Origin: Petropleomorpha daqingensis
Lineage (GTDB): Bacteria; Actinomycetota; Actinomycetes; Mycobacteriales; Geodermatophilaceae
DNA: 64,000 nt
Direction of reading: 5' to 3'
Assembly (NCBI RefSeq): GCF_013408985.1
Contig: NZ_JACBZT010000001.1
Coordinates: 1,612,001-1,676,000, forward strand
Part shown: one piece after another, positions 25,324 to 36,066 of the stretch
How the letters are laid out: the number at the start of each line of letters is the position of its first letter
How positions within the stretch are numbered: the stretch's first letter is position 1
Notes under the pieces: generated by a model
Told to the model about the DNA's origin: nothing
Database searches by the model: none
Seen by the model: only the letters and a program-made list of their open reading frames with translations
Program-made: the position numbers and the translations under genes

Positions 25324-26937
25324 TCACCAGGTGAAGCGGCTCACCGCGGTGCGCAGGTCCGCCGACATCCGGGAGAGCTCGTCCACCGCGGCGCGGGTGT
25401 GGGTGAGCGCCTGCGTCGTGGAGTCGGCCGCGGTGGAGACGCTCTGGATGTTGGCGGCGATCTGACCGGTACCGCCGGCCGCCTCCTGCACCGAGCGGGA
25501 CATCTCCGTCGTCGTCGCGGTCTGCTCCTCGACCGCCGAGGCGATCGTGGTCTGCCGGTCGCTGATCTGGCTCACGATCGCGCTGATCTCCTCGATCGCC
25601 GTGACGGCAGCGCCGGTGTCGGCCTGGATCGCCTGCACGCGCCGGGCGATGTCCTCCGTGGCCCGCGCCGTCTCCTGCGCGAGTTCCTTGACCTCGTTGG
25701 CCACCACCGCGAAGCCCTTCCCGGCCTCCCCGGCCCGGGCCGCCTCGATGGTCGCGTTCAGGGCCAGCAGGTTCGTCTGCTCGGCGATGCCCGTGATCAC
25801 CTTGATCACGTTGCCGATCTCCGCGGACGACTCGCCCAGCTTCGCGACGGTCGCCGTCGTCGTCTGCGCGGCGACCACCGCCCGGCCGGCGACCTCGGAG
25901 GCCTCCGCGGCGTTCGACGCGATCTCGCGGATCGACGCGCCCATCTGCTCCGCGCCCGCCGCCACGGTCTGCACGCTGAGGCTGACCTCCTCCGCGGCGG
26001 AGGCCACGACACCGGACTGCGCCGAGGTCTCCTGCGCCGACGAGGAGATCTGCGCCGAGGACGCCGACAGCTCCCCCGACGACGCGGCCACCGCATCGGC
26101 CGAGGAGCTCACCGCGGCCAGCACCTCGCGCAGGCTGCCCTGCGCGGACTGCAGCGCCCGGGCCATGCGCCCGATCTCGTCGCCCTGGCGCACCTCCACG
26201 TCCGCCGTGAGGTCGCCCGCGGCCAGCCGCTCCAGCACGCCGGACACGGCGCGGACCGGACGGACGATCATGCGGCCGATGAGGACGGCGAGGCCGGCGG
26301 CCACGACGGCACCGACGCCGAGCGCCAGGAGCATCCACGTCCGGCTGGTCGACGTCGACGACGCCGCCGCGGCCGCCGACGGCGCCACCTGAGCCTGCAC
26401 CTGCTCGAACATGTGGTCCAGCGGCTCGGCATAGGCGTCGTCGGCGTCGGCCAGGGCACCTTCGACGACGCTCTCGGCGGTCGCGGTGTCGCCCTGCTGG
26501 ACCGCCGGCACCAGTTGCTGGTCGCGGACGGTGCGCCAGTCGTCGAGGCGGGCCGAGAACTCGTCCAGATCGCGGACCGCGGCGGTGTCGTCGGCCAGCA
26601 CCGCGGCGGCGCGCACGGCGGCGAGGTCGTCGTCCATCTCGGCGTCGGTGTCCTGTGTGTCGGCGAGCGCCTGCTGCAGCTCGTCGGGCTCGTTGGCCTC
26701 GACGACGGACTGGATGTTGACCCGCATGTCGCCTTCCATGTCCCGCAGCTCGGCGCCGTGCTGGAGGACGACGGCGATCCGCGAGAGGGCGACCGTGCGG
26801 TCCTCCACGGACCCCAGCCCCCGCACGCCGACGACCGTGACGACGGCCGTGGCGAGCAGTGCGACGCCGACGGCGACGGTCACCTTGACGGCCACGGACA
26901 GATCGCGGAAGCGCCGCGACGACGAACCGACGGTCAT
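25324..26937 (-). CDS. Methyl-accepting chemotaxis protein 3
   Basis: 537 aa from the ATG at 26937, with GGAG 9 nt ahead; longer in-frame readings upstream run through the preceding spacer and are rejected. TM1 at about 18-42, an acidic helical sensor region (45-195) with an Asp-rich run, TM2 at about 198-222, HAMP ([22 protein letters not shown]) and the signalling hairpin. It ends in SRFTW, the only one of the six with a terminal Trp. No clear terminator was found between it and receptor 2. Confidence 0.93.
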   Translation of the reverse strand: MTVGSSSRRFRDLSVAVKVTVAVGVALLATAVVTVVGVRGLGSVEDRTVALSRIAVVLQHGAELRDMEGDMRVNIQSVVEANEPDELQQALADTQDTDAEMDDDLAAVRAAAVLADDTAAVRDLDEFSARLDDWRTVRDQQLVPAVQQGDTATAESVVEGALADADDAYAEPLDHMFEQVQAQVAPSAAAAASSTSTSRTWMLLALGVGAVVAAGLAVLIGRMIVRPVRAVSGVLERLAAGDLTADVEVRQGDEIGRMARALQSAQGSLREVLAAVSSSADAVAASSGELSASSAQISSSAQETSAQSGVVASAAEEVSLSVQTVAAGAEQMGASIREIASNAAEASEVAGRAVVAAQTTTATVAKLGESSAEIGNVIKVITGIAEQTNLLALNATIEAARAGEAGKGFAVVANEVKELAQETARATEDIARRVQAIQADTGAAVTAIEEISAIVSQISDRQTTIASAVEEQTATTTEMSRSVQEAAGGTGQIAANIQSVSTAADSTTQALTHTRAAVDELSRMSADLRTAVSRFTW

Positions 26938-27050
26938 CTTCGATCTCCAGGACAGCGAGCCGGAACAACAGGTGGCGCGCAACGTAGGGCCCGTACCTGA
27001 GAGCCGGCACATTTTCCGGGAGTGTCGGGCAGCGTTTCGAAGAAAGCTCG

Positions 27051-27073
27051 GTCGGCGTCGCAGAATTGTCGAC
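27051..27073 (-). promoter_or_regulatory. TTGTCGAC element and GCCGACC block upstream of receptor 3
   Basis: TTGTCGAC at 27066-27073 and GTCGGC (minus GCCGAC) at 27051-27056, about 115-135 bp before the receptor 3 start. The spacing between elements is shorter than before receptors 2, 4 and 5, so promoter activity is less certain. Confidence 0.35.
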
Positions 27074-27089
27074 TTGGCTCCAGAAATGC

Positions 27090-27130
27090 ATTCGGGGCCG
27101 TGCGGACGACGTGTCCGCACGGCCCCGAAT
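27090..27130 (-). terminator. 18-bp perfect hairpin after receptor 4
   Basis: Arms 27090-27107 and 27113-27130 around GACGT, starting 17 bp after the receptor 4 stop and followed in the transcript by GCATTTCT. The core GGGGCCGTGCGGAC is identical in the hairpin after receptor 6. Confidence 0.75.
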
Positions 27131-27146
27131 TCCGGGACCGCCTCCG

Positions 27147-28778
27147 TCAGTAGGTGAAGCGGCCCACCGTGGTGCGCAGGTCGGCGGCCATCCGGGAGAG
27201 CCCGTCGACGGCGGTGCGTGTCTGACCGAGCGCCTGGGTGGTCGATTCCGCGGCCGTCGAGACGCCGGTGATGTTGCTGGCGATCTGGCCGGTGCCCCCG
27301 GCCGCTTCCTGGACCGAGCGGGACATCTCGGTGGTGGTGGCGGTCTGCTCCTCCACGGCGCTGGCGATGGTGGTCTGCCGGTCGGAGATCTGGCCGACGA
27401 TGGCGCTGATCTCCTCGATCGCCGTCACCGCGGCGCCGGTGTCGGCCTGGATCGCCTCCACGCGGCGGGCGATGTCCTCGGTCGCCTTCGCCGTCTCCTG
27501 CGCCAACTCCTTGACCTCGTTGGCCACCACGGCGAAGCCCTTGCCCGCCTCGCCGGCGCGCGCCGCCTCGATCGTGGCGTTCAGCGCCAGCAGGTTGGTC
27601 TGCTCGGCGATGCTCGTGATCACCTTGATCACGTTGCCGATCTCGGCCGAGGACTCGCCCAGCTTGGCGACCGTCGCGGTGGTGGTCTCGGCGGCGGTCA
27701 CCGCGCGGGACGCGACCTCGGAGGCTTCCGCGGCGTTGGAGGCGATCTCCCGGATCGAGGCGCCCATCTGCTCGGCACCCGCGGCGACGGTCTGCACGTT
27801 GCGGGAGACCTCCTCGGCGGCCGAGGCCACGACGCCGGACTGCGCCGAGGTCTCCTCGGCGGAGGCGGAGATCTGCGCGGAGGAGGCCGACAGCTCCTCG
27901 GACGAGGCGGCGACCGCGTCGGCCGAGGCGACGATCTCGCCCACGGTGGCGGCCATGGTGCCGGCGGCGGTGTTCAGCGCGGTGGCCATGCGGCCCAGCT
28001 CGTCGTCCGACCGGACCTCCAGCCGGACGGTGAGGTCGCCGTCGGCCACCCGCTCGAGACCGGTCTGCACCTCGCGGATGCCGGAGGCGATCCGGCGGGA
28101 GACGAAGAACGCCACCATCAGGCCCAGCACGACGGCGGCCGAGGTCACCGAGAGGCTGACCACAGTCGCGACTGACTTCGCGTGGTCGGCGTCGGCGCGG
28201 GTCGCGGCGACGCGGGCGTCCACCGACTTCTCCAGCTGCGTCATCGCCTGGTCGAGGACGTAGAAGACGTCCCACTTGTCGCCGGTGGAGACCGCGTCGC
28301 CCTCGTCGAGCCGGCCCTGCGCCCACAGCGCGAAGATCTGGTCGTTGAAGGCGCTCATCTTCTGCCAGTTCTCCTGGATCGTGTCGAGGCTCGTGCGGCC
28401 CTTCGCGTCCAGCTGGCTGCGATCGATGCCGAAGAGCTTCTCGAAGCCCTTCGCACCGTCGGTGTAGTTCTTCACGTTGTCGCCGTTCGGGTCGGCGGCA
28501 GCGGCCCCGCCGTCCACCCGGGCTCGCCAGGCGGTGATGTTCTGCCAGTTGGCCGCCCACAGCAGCTGGTAGCGCGCGGCCTCGACCTCGCGCTGCACCC
28601 CGACGGCAGCGGTGGCCTGGTCGTTCAGCCGGTCGATCTCGTTGCGGCTGATCGTGCTGGTGACGGTGACGGCCAGCAGGCCGATGAGCAGGACGGCGGC
28701 GAGGCCGAAGATGCGGGCGCGGACCCCTTGGTCGCGCCACCAGGAGCGGCGGGCGCCGTCCGGGCGAGTGGTGTTCAT
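27147..28778 (-). CDS. Methyl-accepting chemotaxis protein 4
   Basis: 543 aa from the ATG at 28778. TM1 at about 23-44. The sensor region (45-205) is unlike the other five and rich in Trp, Asn and Gln ([18 protein letters not shown] near residue 70; [16 protein letters not shown] near 175). TM2 is at about 208-232, then HAMP ([22 protein letters not shown]) and the signalling hairpin, ending TTVGRFTY. The distinct sensor with a conserved output half suggests a different ligand. Confidence 0.93.
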   Translation of the reverse strand: MNTTRPDGARRSWWRDQGVRARIFGLAAVLLIGLLAVTVTSTISRNEIDRLNDQATAAVGVQREVEAARYQLLWAANWQNITAWRARVDGGAAAADPNGDNVKNYTDGAKGFEKLFGIDRSQLDAKGRTSLDTIQENWQKMSAFNDQIFALWAQGRLDEGDAVSTGDKWDVFYVLDQAMTQLEKSVDARVAATRADADHAKSVATVVSLSVTSAAVVLGLMVAFFVSRRIASGIREVQTGLERVADGDLTVRLEVRSDDELGRMATALNTAAGTMAATVGEIVASADAVAASSEELSASSAQISASAEETSAQSGVVASAAEEVSRNVQTVAAGAEQMGASIREIASNAAEASEVASRAVTAAETTTATVAKLGESSAEIGNVIKVITSIAEQTNLLALNATIEAARAGEAGKGFAVVANEVKELAQETAKATEDIARRVEAIQADTGAAVTAIEEISAIVGQISDRQTTIASAVEEQTATTTEMSRSVQEAAGGTGQIASNITGVSTAAESTTQALGQTRTAVDGLSRMAADLRTTVGRFTY

Positions 28779-28875
28779 GATGGGCGGAAGTCCTGTCTGG
28801 GTCGTTCGGGAGGGCGTGACCACACTCGCAAGAATTTCTCTTAGAACTGAGAGGTTCCTCTCGTGTCGGGAAATT

Positions 28876-28912
28876 CGATCGGCCACTTCCTCGGCGGTGT
28901 CGATTTGTCCAC
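28876..28912 (-). promoter_or_regulatory. Sigma28-like block and degenerate TTGTCCAC upstream of receptor 4
   Basis: Minus strand: TCGA (28903-28900), 16 bp, GCCGATCG (28883-28876). TTGTCCAC at 28905-28912 replaces the TTGTCGAC of sister spacers. Nearby, GAGAGG-TT-CCTCTC (about 28850-28863) is a further small inverted repeat. Confidence 0.4.
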
Positions 28913-28942
28913 GCATTCGCCGGGAGAGTGCCGGGAAATGCA

Positions 28943-28982
28943 CGGAGGGCCCGCACGGACGAATGTCCGTGCGGGCCCTCCG
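28943..28982 (-). terminator. 18-bp perfect hairpin after receptor 5
   Basis: Arms 28943-28960 and 28965-28982 around GAAT, 20 bp after the receptor 5 stop and followed in the transcript by GTGCATTTCCC, the same downstream context as its sister hairpins. Confidence 0.75.
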
Positions 28983-29002
28983 AGCAATGGACCTGAGCGG
29001 GA

Positions 29003-30616
29003 TCAGTAGCTGAAGCGCCCCACGGTGGTGCGCAGCTCCGCGGCCATCCGCGAGAGCTCGTCCACAGCACTGCGCGTCTGCGTCAGCGCCTGGGTGGTGG
29101 AGTCGGCAGCGGTGGAGACGCTGGTGATGTTCTCCGCGATCTGGCCGGTGCCCCCGGCTGCCTCCTGCACCGAGCGGGACATCTCGGTCGTGGTCGCCGT
29201 CTGCTCCTCCACGGCGCTGGCGATGGTGGTCTGCCGGTCGGAGATCTGGCCGACGATGGCGCTGATCTCCTCGATCGCCGTCACCGCCGCGCCCGTGTCG
29301 TGCTGGATGGCCTCGACGCGGCGGGCGATGTCCTCGGTCGCCTTCGCCGTCTCCTGCGCCAGCTCCTTCACCTCGTTGGCCACGACGGCGAAGCCCTTGC
29401 CGGCCTCCCCGGCGCGCGCCGCCTCGATCGTCGCGTTGAGCGCCAGCAGGTTGGTCTGCTCGGCGATGCTCGTGATCACCTTGATCACGTTGCCGATCTC
29501 CGCGGACGACTCGCCCAGCTTGGCGACCGTGGCGGTGGTGGTCTCGGCGGCGGTCACCGCGCGGGACGCGACCTCCGACGCCTCGGCCGCGTTGGAGGCG
29601 ATCTCGCGGATCGAGGCGCCCATCTGCTCGGCACCGGCGGCGACGGTCTGCACGTTGCGGGAGACCTCCTCGGCGGCCGAGGCCACGACGCCGGACTGCG
29701 CCGAGGTCTCCTGCGCCGACGACGAGATCTGCGCGGACGACGCCGACAGCTCCTCGGACGACGCGGCCACCGCGTCCGCGGACGCCACGACTGCCGCCAT
29801 CACCTGGCGCAGGCTGTCCTGCGCGGCATCGATCGCGTCGGCCATCCGGCCGACCTCGTCGCGCTGGTCCACGGCCGCGCGCTGGGTCAGGTCACCGTCG
29901 GCCAGCCGCTCGGCGGACTGCCGCACGCGGTCCAGCGCCCGGGTGATGCCCCGCGCCACGAGGATCCCGAAGACCAGGGCCAGCAGTGCGCCGACGATCA
30001 TCACGACCAGCAGCGCGGTCCGCGTGGAGGTGTAGTCGTCGTGGGCGGCCGCGGCCTGCTGCGCGGCGGTGGTGCCCTCCAGGTCCGAGAGGCCCTGCAG
30101 CTCCTCGACGATCTTCTGGCTGAGCGGGCCGACCTTGTTGGTGCGCAGGTCGATGAACTCGGGGCTCTGGGCCTTGCCGGCGGCGCCGAGGGCGTCGAGC
30201 TGCTTGCCCAGCTCGATGTACTGGGCGATGTCGGCCATGGCCGTCTTCACCGCGGCGCGGACCTGGGCGGTGGGCTCGGTCGTCGCCAGGAGCTGGTCGG
30301 CCGCGTCGTTGAGGGCGCTGCGCGCCTCGTCCCGCGCGGTCAGGTAGTTCTGCTTGGCCGTGGGATCGGTGCTGTAGGTGGAGCTCGTCGAGTTGAACCG
30401 GCTGCTCAGGAACTGGAACCGGATCTCCTGGGCCAGCTGCGACCCGAGGACGTTCTGCTGGTGCATCTCGGCCGTCCGGTCGGCCGCGGTGGAGAGGGCG
30501 CGCAGGCCGAGGACGCCGGTCACGAGCGTGACGACGACGGCGAGGCCCACGGCGATGGTCACCTTGGCGGCGACGGAGAGGTCGCGGAATCGCCGCGACC
30601 GGGAATGGACACGCAT
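29003..30616 (-). CDS. Methyl-accepting chemotaxis protein 5
   Basis: 537 aa from the ATG at 30616, with AGGAG 9 nt ahead. Its N-terminus ([17 protein letters not shown]) closely matches receptor 3 ([17 protein letters not shown]), which marks them as recent paralogues. TM1 at about 20-42, Ser/Thr- and Gln-rich sensor region 43-190, TM2 at about 192-214, HAMP ([22 protein letters not shown]), then the signalling hairpin. It ends TTVGRFSY. Confidence 0.93.
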   Translation of the reverse strand: MRVHSRSRRFRDLSVAAKVTIAVGLAVVVTLVTGVLGLRALSTAADRTAEMHQQNVLGSQLAQEIRFQFLSSRFNSTSSTYSTDPTAKQNYLTARDEARSALNDAADQLLATTEPTAQVRAAVKTAMADIAQYIELGKQLDALGAAGKAQSPEFIDLRTNKVGPLSQKIVEELQGLSDLEGTTAAQQAAAAHDDYTSTRTALLVVMIVGALLALVFGILVARGITRALDRVRQSAERLADGDLTQRAAVDQRDEVGRMADAIDAAQDSLRQVMAAVVASADAVAASSEELSASSAQISSSAQETSAQSGVVASAAEEVSRNVQTVAAGAEQMGASIREIASNAAEASEVASRAVTAAETTTATVAKLGESSAEIGNVIKVITSIAEQTNLLALNATIEAARAGEAGKGFAVVANEVKELAQETAKATEDIARRVEAIQHDTGAAVTAIEEISAIVGQISDRQTTIASAVEEQTATTTEMSRSVQEAAGGTGQIAENITSVSTAADSTTQALTQTRSAVDELSRMAAELRTTVGRFSY

Positions 30617-30773
30617 CTTCGGGTCTCCTGGAGAGGACGGAACAGAGTGCTCCGCTCCGTCTCCGGCCGTGAGGGCGGCCTTGTCGGAGCACGGGCGTAG
30701 CGGCCAGGAAGTTAGGTCGTCAAAGCATCTCCGGGGAGCACTTCCCGGGCGTGTCGGGATGACCCGTGGAGAA

Positions 30774-30802
30774 AGGTCGGCGACCGCCACGGATGTGTCG
30801 AC
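30774..30802 (-). promoter_or_regulatory. TGTCGAC element and sigma28-like block upstream of receptor 5
   Basis: Minus strand: TCGA (30801-30798), 16 bp, GCCGACCT (30781-30774), with TGTCGAC at 30796-30802. About 160 nt of leader would precede the ATG. Further downstream CCCGACACGCCCGG is also shared with the receptor 3 spacer. No ORF is supported in 30617-30871. Confidence 0.4.
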
Positions 30803-30821
30803 ATGGCAATTCCGAGAAATG

Positions 30822-30863
30822 CAGAGGGGCCGTGCGGACGACGTCGTCCGCACGGCCCCTCTG
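30822..30863 (-). terminator. 42-bp perfect palindrome after receptor 6
   Basis: Two 21-bp arms (30822-30842, 30843-30863) with GACGTC at the centre, starting 8 bp after the receptor 6 stop and followed in the transcript by GCATTTCTC. A very stable terminator. Confidence 0.78.
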
Positions 30864-30871
30864 AACTGCTG

Positions 30872-32479
30872 TCAGTACGTGAAGCGACCCACCGTGGTGC
30901 GCAGCTCCGAGGACATCCGCGACAGCTCGTCCACGGCGCTGCGGGTCTGCGTCAGCGCCTGCGTGGTGTCGCCGGCCGCGGTCGAGACGCTGGTGATGTT
31001 CTCCGCGATCTGACCGGACCCGCTCGCCGCCTCCTGCACCGACCGCGACATCTCCTGCGTCGTGGCCGTCTGCTCCTCCACCGCCGAGGCGATGGTCGCC
31101 TGCCGGTCGGAGATCTGGGCCACGATCTCCGAGATCTCCTCGATCGCGGTCACCGCGGCGCCCGTGTCGGCCTGGATGGCCTCGACGCGGCGGGCGATGT
31201 CCTCGGTCGCCTTCGCCGTCTCCTGCGCCAGCTCCTTGACCTCGTTCGCGACCACCGCGAAGCCCTTGCCTGCCTCCCCGGCCCGCGCCGCCTCGATCGT
31301 GGCGTTGAGCGCCAGCAGGTTCGTCTGCTCCGCGATGCTCGTGATCACCTTCACCACGTTGCCGATCTCGGTCGAGGACTCGCCCAGCTTGGCCACCGTG
31401 GCGGTGGTCGCCGCCGCGGCGGCGACGGCCTTGTTGGCGACCTGGCTGGCCTCCGCGGCGTTCGTGGCGATCTCACGGATGGAGGCACCCATCTGCTCGG
31501 CACCGGCGGCCACGGTCTCCACGCTGCGGGAGACCTCCTCGGCGGCGGCCGACACGACCCCGGACTGGGCCGCGGTCTCCTCGGCCGACGACGCGATCTG
31601 GGTCGACGAGGCGGAGAGCTCCTCGGCGCTGCTGGCGACGGCGCCGGCGGACCCGGCGACGACCCCCATGACCTCGCGCAGGTTGGCCTGCGCGGTGTCG
31701 AGAGCCGCGGCCATCACGCCGATCTCGTCCGTGCTGCGGATGTGCGTGTCGACGGTGAGGTCGCCGCGGGCCAGCGCCTCGAGCGAGGCCTTCACCCGCC
31801 GGACCGGCAGGGTCACCGACCGGAGCGTCACGAGGCTGATGAGCAGGATCACGGCGAGCCCGGCGGCGGCGGACGCGAGCGTGATCAGCCGGGTGCGGGC
31901 GATGGTGTCGTCGAGGGTCTTCTGCGCCTCGTCGGACTGCGCGGCGAGTGCGTCCTTGGCGGCGCCGACGGCGCCGTCGGACAGGTCGTTGGCCTTCTGG
32001 ATGTCCTCCCACTGCGCCCGCGTCCCGACCTGGTCGCTGATACCCGTCTCGATGAACTGGGTGATCGCGTCGGTGTACTGCCCGAAGGTCGAGGCCAGGT
32101 CGGCCACCGCCGCCGCGCTCTTGCCGGTCAGCTTGATGGTGGCCAGCTCGTCGAGCAGGTCCGTCCCGGTCTGGATGTCACCGGTCAGCTCGTCCATCTC
32201 GGCGGCCGGGTCGGGACGGACCAGGGTCTTGTACCCGTCGACCTTCAGCTCGCTGGCCCGGGTGTCGAGCTGGAGCACGACCTCCTGCGCGTGGTTCAGG
32301 TCGGCCAGCTGCCGGTTGGCGGTGCCGATGTCGGCGTTGCCGATCAGGACGGCGGCCAGCAGGAAGCCGAAGGCGAGCACGACGACGGCGATGAGGGCGC
32401 CGAACTTCTGGGCGAGAGGCCGGTTGGCGAACCAGCCCGGCGGCCGACCCGCCTTCCTCGGCAATGCGGTGGTGCTCAT
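30872..32479 (-). CDS. Methyl-accepting chemotaxis protein 6
   Basis: 535 aa from the ATG at 32479, with AGGAG ahead. TM1 at about 26-48, sensor region 49-203, TM2 at about 205-227, HAMP ([22 protein letters not shown]) and the signalling hairpin. It is the most divergent of the six in the output half ([25 protein letters not shown]), so probably the oldest copy. It ends TTVGRFTY and is the first receptor in the direction of transcription, 169 bp downstream of otsB. Confidence 0.93.
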   Translation of the reverse strand: MSTTALPRKAGRPPGWFANRPLAQKFGALIAVVVLAFGFLLAAVLIGNADIGTANRQLADLNHAQEVVLQLDTRASELKVDGYKTLVRPDPAAEMDELTGDIQTGTDLLDELATIKLTGKSAAAVADLASTFGQYTDAITQFIETGISDQVGTRAQWEDIQKANDLSDGAVGAAKDALAAQSDEAQKTLDDTIARTRLITLASAAAGLAVILLISLVTLRSVTLPVRRVKASLEALARGDLTVDTHIRSTDEIGVMAAALDTAQANLREVMGVVAGSAGAVASSAEELSASSTQIASSAEETAAQSGVVSAAAEEVSRSVETVAAGAEQMGASIREIATNAAEASQVANKAVAAAAATTATVAKLGESSTEIGNVVKVITSIAEQTNLLALNATIEAARAGEAGKGFAVVANEVKELAQETAKATEDIARRVEAIQADTGAAVTAIEEISEIVAQISDRQATIASAVEEQTATTQEMSRSVQEAASGSGQIAENITSVSTAAGDTTQALTQTRSAVDELSRMSSELRTTVGRFTY

Positions 32480-32624
32480 GGGTCACTCCTGGGAACCGGA
32501 ACGGCAGAGGGCGGGGTGGTGCGCACCGGAGATGTTGCTCCCCGCAAACCCATTTTTGGGTTGAATCTCTCCAGTTTCCCGAATTGTGTCCCGGCGACCG
32601 GGTCAGCTCTTCACCACTGCCGTT

Positions 32625-32632
32625 TTGTCGAC
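32625..32632 (-). promoter_or_regulatory. TTGTCGAC element upstream of receptor 6
   Basis: TTGTCGAC followed by ATTCCGGAAT (a 10-bp palindrome, 32633-32642), about 150 bp before the receptor 6 ATG and only ~17 bp from the otsB stop. No GCCGAY block at the expected spacing is seen. Confidence 0.35.
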
Positions 32633-32648
32633 ATTCCGGAATGGTCGG

Positions 32649-33382
32649 TCAGCGACCGACGAGCCCGGCCAGCTCCTCCAGGAGGACGACGACGGCGGCG
32701 GGGTCGGCGACGCGGTGGGCCGCGGCCGTCTCGCCGTCCCCCACCTTGATCCCGAGGTCACCCGGCTCGAGGGCGCGGAAGCCGTCCTCGTCGGTGACGT
32801 CGTCCCCCAGGTAGATCGCCGCGGCGACACCCAGCTCGGTGCGCAGCCGGCGCAGGGCGCTGCCCTTGTCGGCGTCGGTGACGGCCAGCTCGAGCACGTT
32901 CTTGCCGGGCTTGTGCGTCAGGGACGGATCGGCCGTCGTCGCCACCCGCTCCAGCAGCGCCGCGCCCACCTGGGCGTCCGGGACCTGCCGGACGTGGACG
33001 GCGACGCTCGCCGGCTTGACCTCCAGCCGCGCCCCGGCGACCTCGGCGACGACCGGGGCGAGGGCGCGGGCGAGGGCGTCGCGGCGGTCGGCGAGCTCGC
33101 CGGTCAGCGGGCCGTCGAACTCGGCGCCGTGACTGCCCACCCAGCGGTACGGGCCGATCAGCCCGCTGGTGCGCTGGAGGTCGGCGACACCGCGGCCGCT
33201 GACCAGCGCGACGATCACGCCGTCCGCGGCGGCCAGCCGGCCCAGCGCCTCGGCCACCCCGCGCGCGGGGACGGCGGCCGACGGGTCGTCGACCAGCTCG
33301 GCGAGCACGCCGTCGTAGTCGCTGGCCACGAGCAGCGGCCGGCGGGCGGCCACCTCGGCGAGCGCGGCGGAGAGGTCCGGCG

Positions 33383-33386
<4 letters not shown>
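32649..33386 (-). CDS. otsB: Trehalose-6-phosphate phosphatase
   Basis: 245 aa HAD-superfamily phosphatase that releases trehalose from trehalose-6-phosphate. The nucleophile motif [13 protein letters not shown] has Asp22 and Asp24, [11 protein letters not shown] is motif II, and [12 protein letters not shown] carries the metal-binding acidic residues. The GTG start overlaps the otsA stop (GTGA, 33383-33386), so the two-step pathway is encoded as a coupled pair. Trehalose protects actinobacteria from drying and salt. Confidence 0.92.
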
Positions 33387-34834
<1,448 letters not shown>

Positions 34835-34842
34835 CCCGGTCG

Positions 34843-34848
34843 ACCCTA
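34843..34848 (-). promoter_or_regulatory. -10-like TAGGGT for otsA
   Basis: TAGGGT on the minus strand, 8 nt before the ATG at 34834, in the 43-bp gap after the fluoride-channel gene. It would allow otsAB to be transcribed separately from the genes upstream. Confidence 0.35.
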
Positions 34849-34877
34849 TCGACCGCTCGGCCGGGCGGCACCCGGGG

Positions 34878-35243
34878 TCAGGCGAGCGCGCTGCCGACCG
34901 TCCAGCCGAGCGCGACGGCGCCGAAGCCCGCGACCAGCGGGACCACGACGTTCGCCACGGCGAGGAACCGCGCCCGGGTCTCCAGCAGCCGCAGCGTTTC
35001 GTAACTGAACGTGCTGTACGTGGACAGGGCGCCGCAGAAACCGGTGCCGAGCGCCAGCGCGAACGCGGGGGAGACGGCGTCCGCCCCGCCGGTGAGCCCG
35101 CCGAGCAGGAAGGAGGCGACGACGTTGACCGCGAGCGTGCCCCACGGGAAGACGCTGTCGTGCCGGGTCTGCACCCAGCGGTCGGTGAGGTAGCGGGCGG
35201 GCGCGCCGACCGCGGCGCCCAGCGCCACCCACAGCCAGGTCAC
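34878..35243 (-). CDS. crcB: Fluoride channel CrcB/Fluc, subunit 1
   Basis: 121 aa with four membrane helices. It has the Fluc pattern [31 protein letters not shown] (pore Asn) and [17 protein letters not shown] (central sodium site and phenylalanine track). Fluc channels export fluoride as dimers. This protein and the one at 35.6-36.0 kb form the usual actinobacterial two-gene, probably heterodimeric, arrangement. The GTG start overlaps the stop of the DUF190 gene. Confidence 0.92.
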   Translation of the reverse strand: MTWLWVALGAAVGAPARYLTDRWVQTRHDSVFPWGTLAVNVVASFLLGGLTGGADAVSPAFALALGTGFCGALSTYSTFSYETLRLLETRARFLAVANVVVPLVAGFGAVALGWTVGSALA

Positions 35244-35587
35244 GCGTCGCTCCGCCCGGCGTGGTGGACCACCTCGACGTCCTCGACGGTGACCAGCCCC
35301 TCACCGACCAGCTCCACCACCTGGGGGAGGAACGCCTCGATCCGGTCGGCGGTGTCGACGATCACGACCGACACGGGGAGGTCCTCGGACAGGCTGAGCA
35401 GCCGGCTGGTGTGGATCTGCCGGGAGGCGCCGAAGCCCTCGATGCCGCGGAACACCGACGCGCCGGCCAGGCCGGCCGTGTGCGCGCGGTGCACGAGCTC
35501 GCCGTACAGCGGGCGGTGCCCGACGACGTCGCTCTCGCCCACGACCACCGTCAGCCGCCGGGCGGGCCCGGAGAGGGTCCGGGTCAT
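35240..35587 (-). CDS. DUF190 (PII-like) protein between two crcB genes
   Basis: 115 aa. The DUF190 ferredoxin-like/PII-like fold pattern is visible: [26 protein letters not shown], then [24 protein letters not shown] and [19 protein letters not shown]. Such proteins often accompany crcB and are thought to sense or regulate; no activity is proven. It overlaps both neighbours by 4 bp, so three products come from one translationally coupled message. Confidence 0.85.
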   Translation of the reverse strand: MTRTLSGPARRLTVVVGESDVVGHRPLYGELVHRAHTAGLAGASVFRGIEGFGASRQIHTSRLLSLSEDLPVSVVIVDTADRIEAFLPQVVELVGEGLVTVEDVEVVHHAGRSDA

Positions 35588-36048
35588 CGCCGGTCCCGCC
35601 GCCGTCGCCCGCCGACCGCGCGGGCGACCACGACCCCGAGGGCGGCGGCGAGCAGGGCGCACACCGCGGACCCGACGAGGTAGAGCAGCGCCAGGCCCGG
35701 TCGGTCGGCGCGCATGAGCTCGGGCACCTCGACCATGGCCGTGGAGAACGTGGTGAACCCGCCGAGCACGCCCACGCCCAGGAACGGCCGCAGCAGCCGG
35801 TGCGGCGAGGTGAGCAGCTCGGTCAGCAGGACCATGAGCGCGCCCAGGAGGAACGAGCCGACGACGTTGATGCCGAACGTGGTGACCGGCCACGCCCCGT
35901 CGCCGGCGGGGAACGCCCGCTCGAGGGCGAACCGGGCCTCGGTGCCGGCCACCCCGCCGAGCGCGATGACCGCGAGCACCGCCGGGTCCAGCGCGCGCGT
36001 GCGCCGCTGCGCCGGCACGTGCAGGTCGACGTCCGGGTCCACCGCCAC
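35584..36048 (-). CDS. crcB: Fluoride channel CrcB/Fluc, subunit 2
   Basis: 154 aa, longer than its partner because of a ~20-residue polar N-terminus and an Arg-rich C-terminus. It has [28 protein letters not shown] and [15 protein letters not shown], the Fluc pore and signature elements. GTG start only 18 bp after the NAGGN synthetase stop, so there is no room for a fluoride riboswitch in front of it. Confidence 0.92.
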   Translation of the reverse strand: MAVDPDVDLHVPAQRRTRALDPAVLAVIALGGVAGTEARFALERAFPAGDGAWPVTTFGINVVGSFLLGALMVLLTELLTSPHRLLRPFLGVGVLGGFTTFSTAMVEVPELMRADRPGLALLYLVGSAVCALLAAALGVVVARAVGGRRRRDRR

Positions 36049-36066
36049 GGCCGGACGATAACCCCG

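Noticed and set aside
26938-29070. Receptor 3 as part of a 1,248-aa protein starting at 29070
   Set aside because: The extra 711 codons are an out-of-frame shadow of receptor 4 and its spacer. ATG 26937 has a ribosome site and begins a typical receptor N-terminus.
21726-32479. CRISPR-like or insertion-sequence repeats in the receptor region
   Set aside because: The repeated DNA is the coding sequence of the conserved receptor signalling domain plus paralogous terminators. There are no short regular spacers, transposase or target duplications.
36049-36066. Fluoride riboswitch before crcB
   Set aside because: Only 18 bp separate crcB from the ngg stop, too little for the aptamer, and no aptamer-like sequence was seen in the end of ngg.
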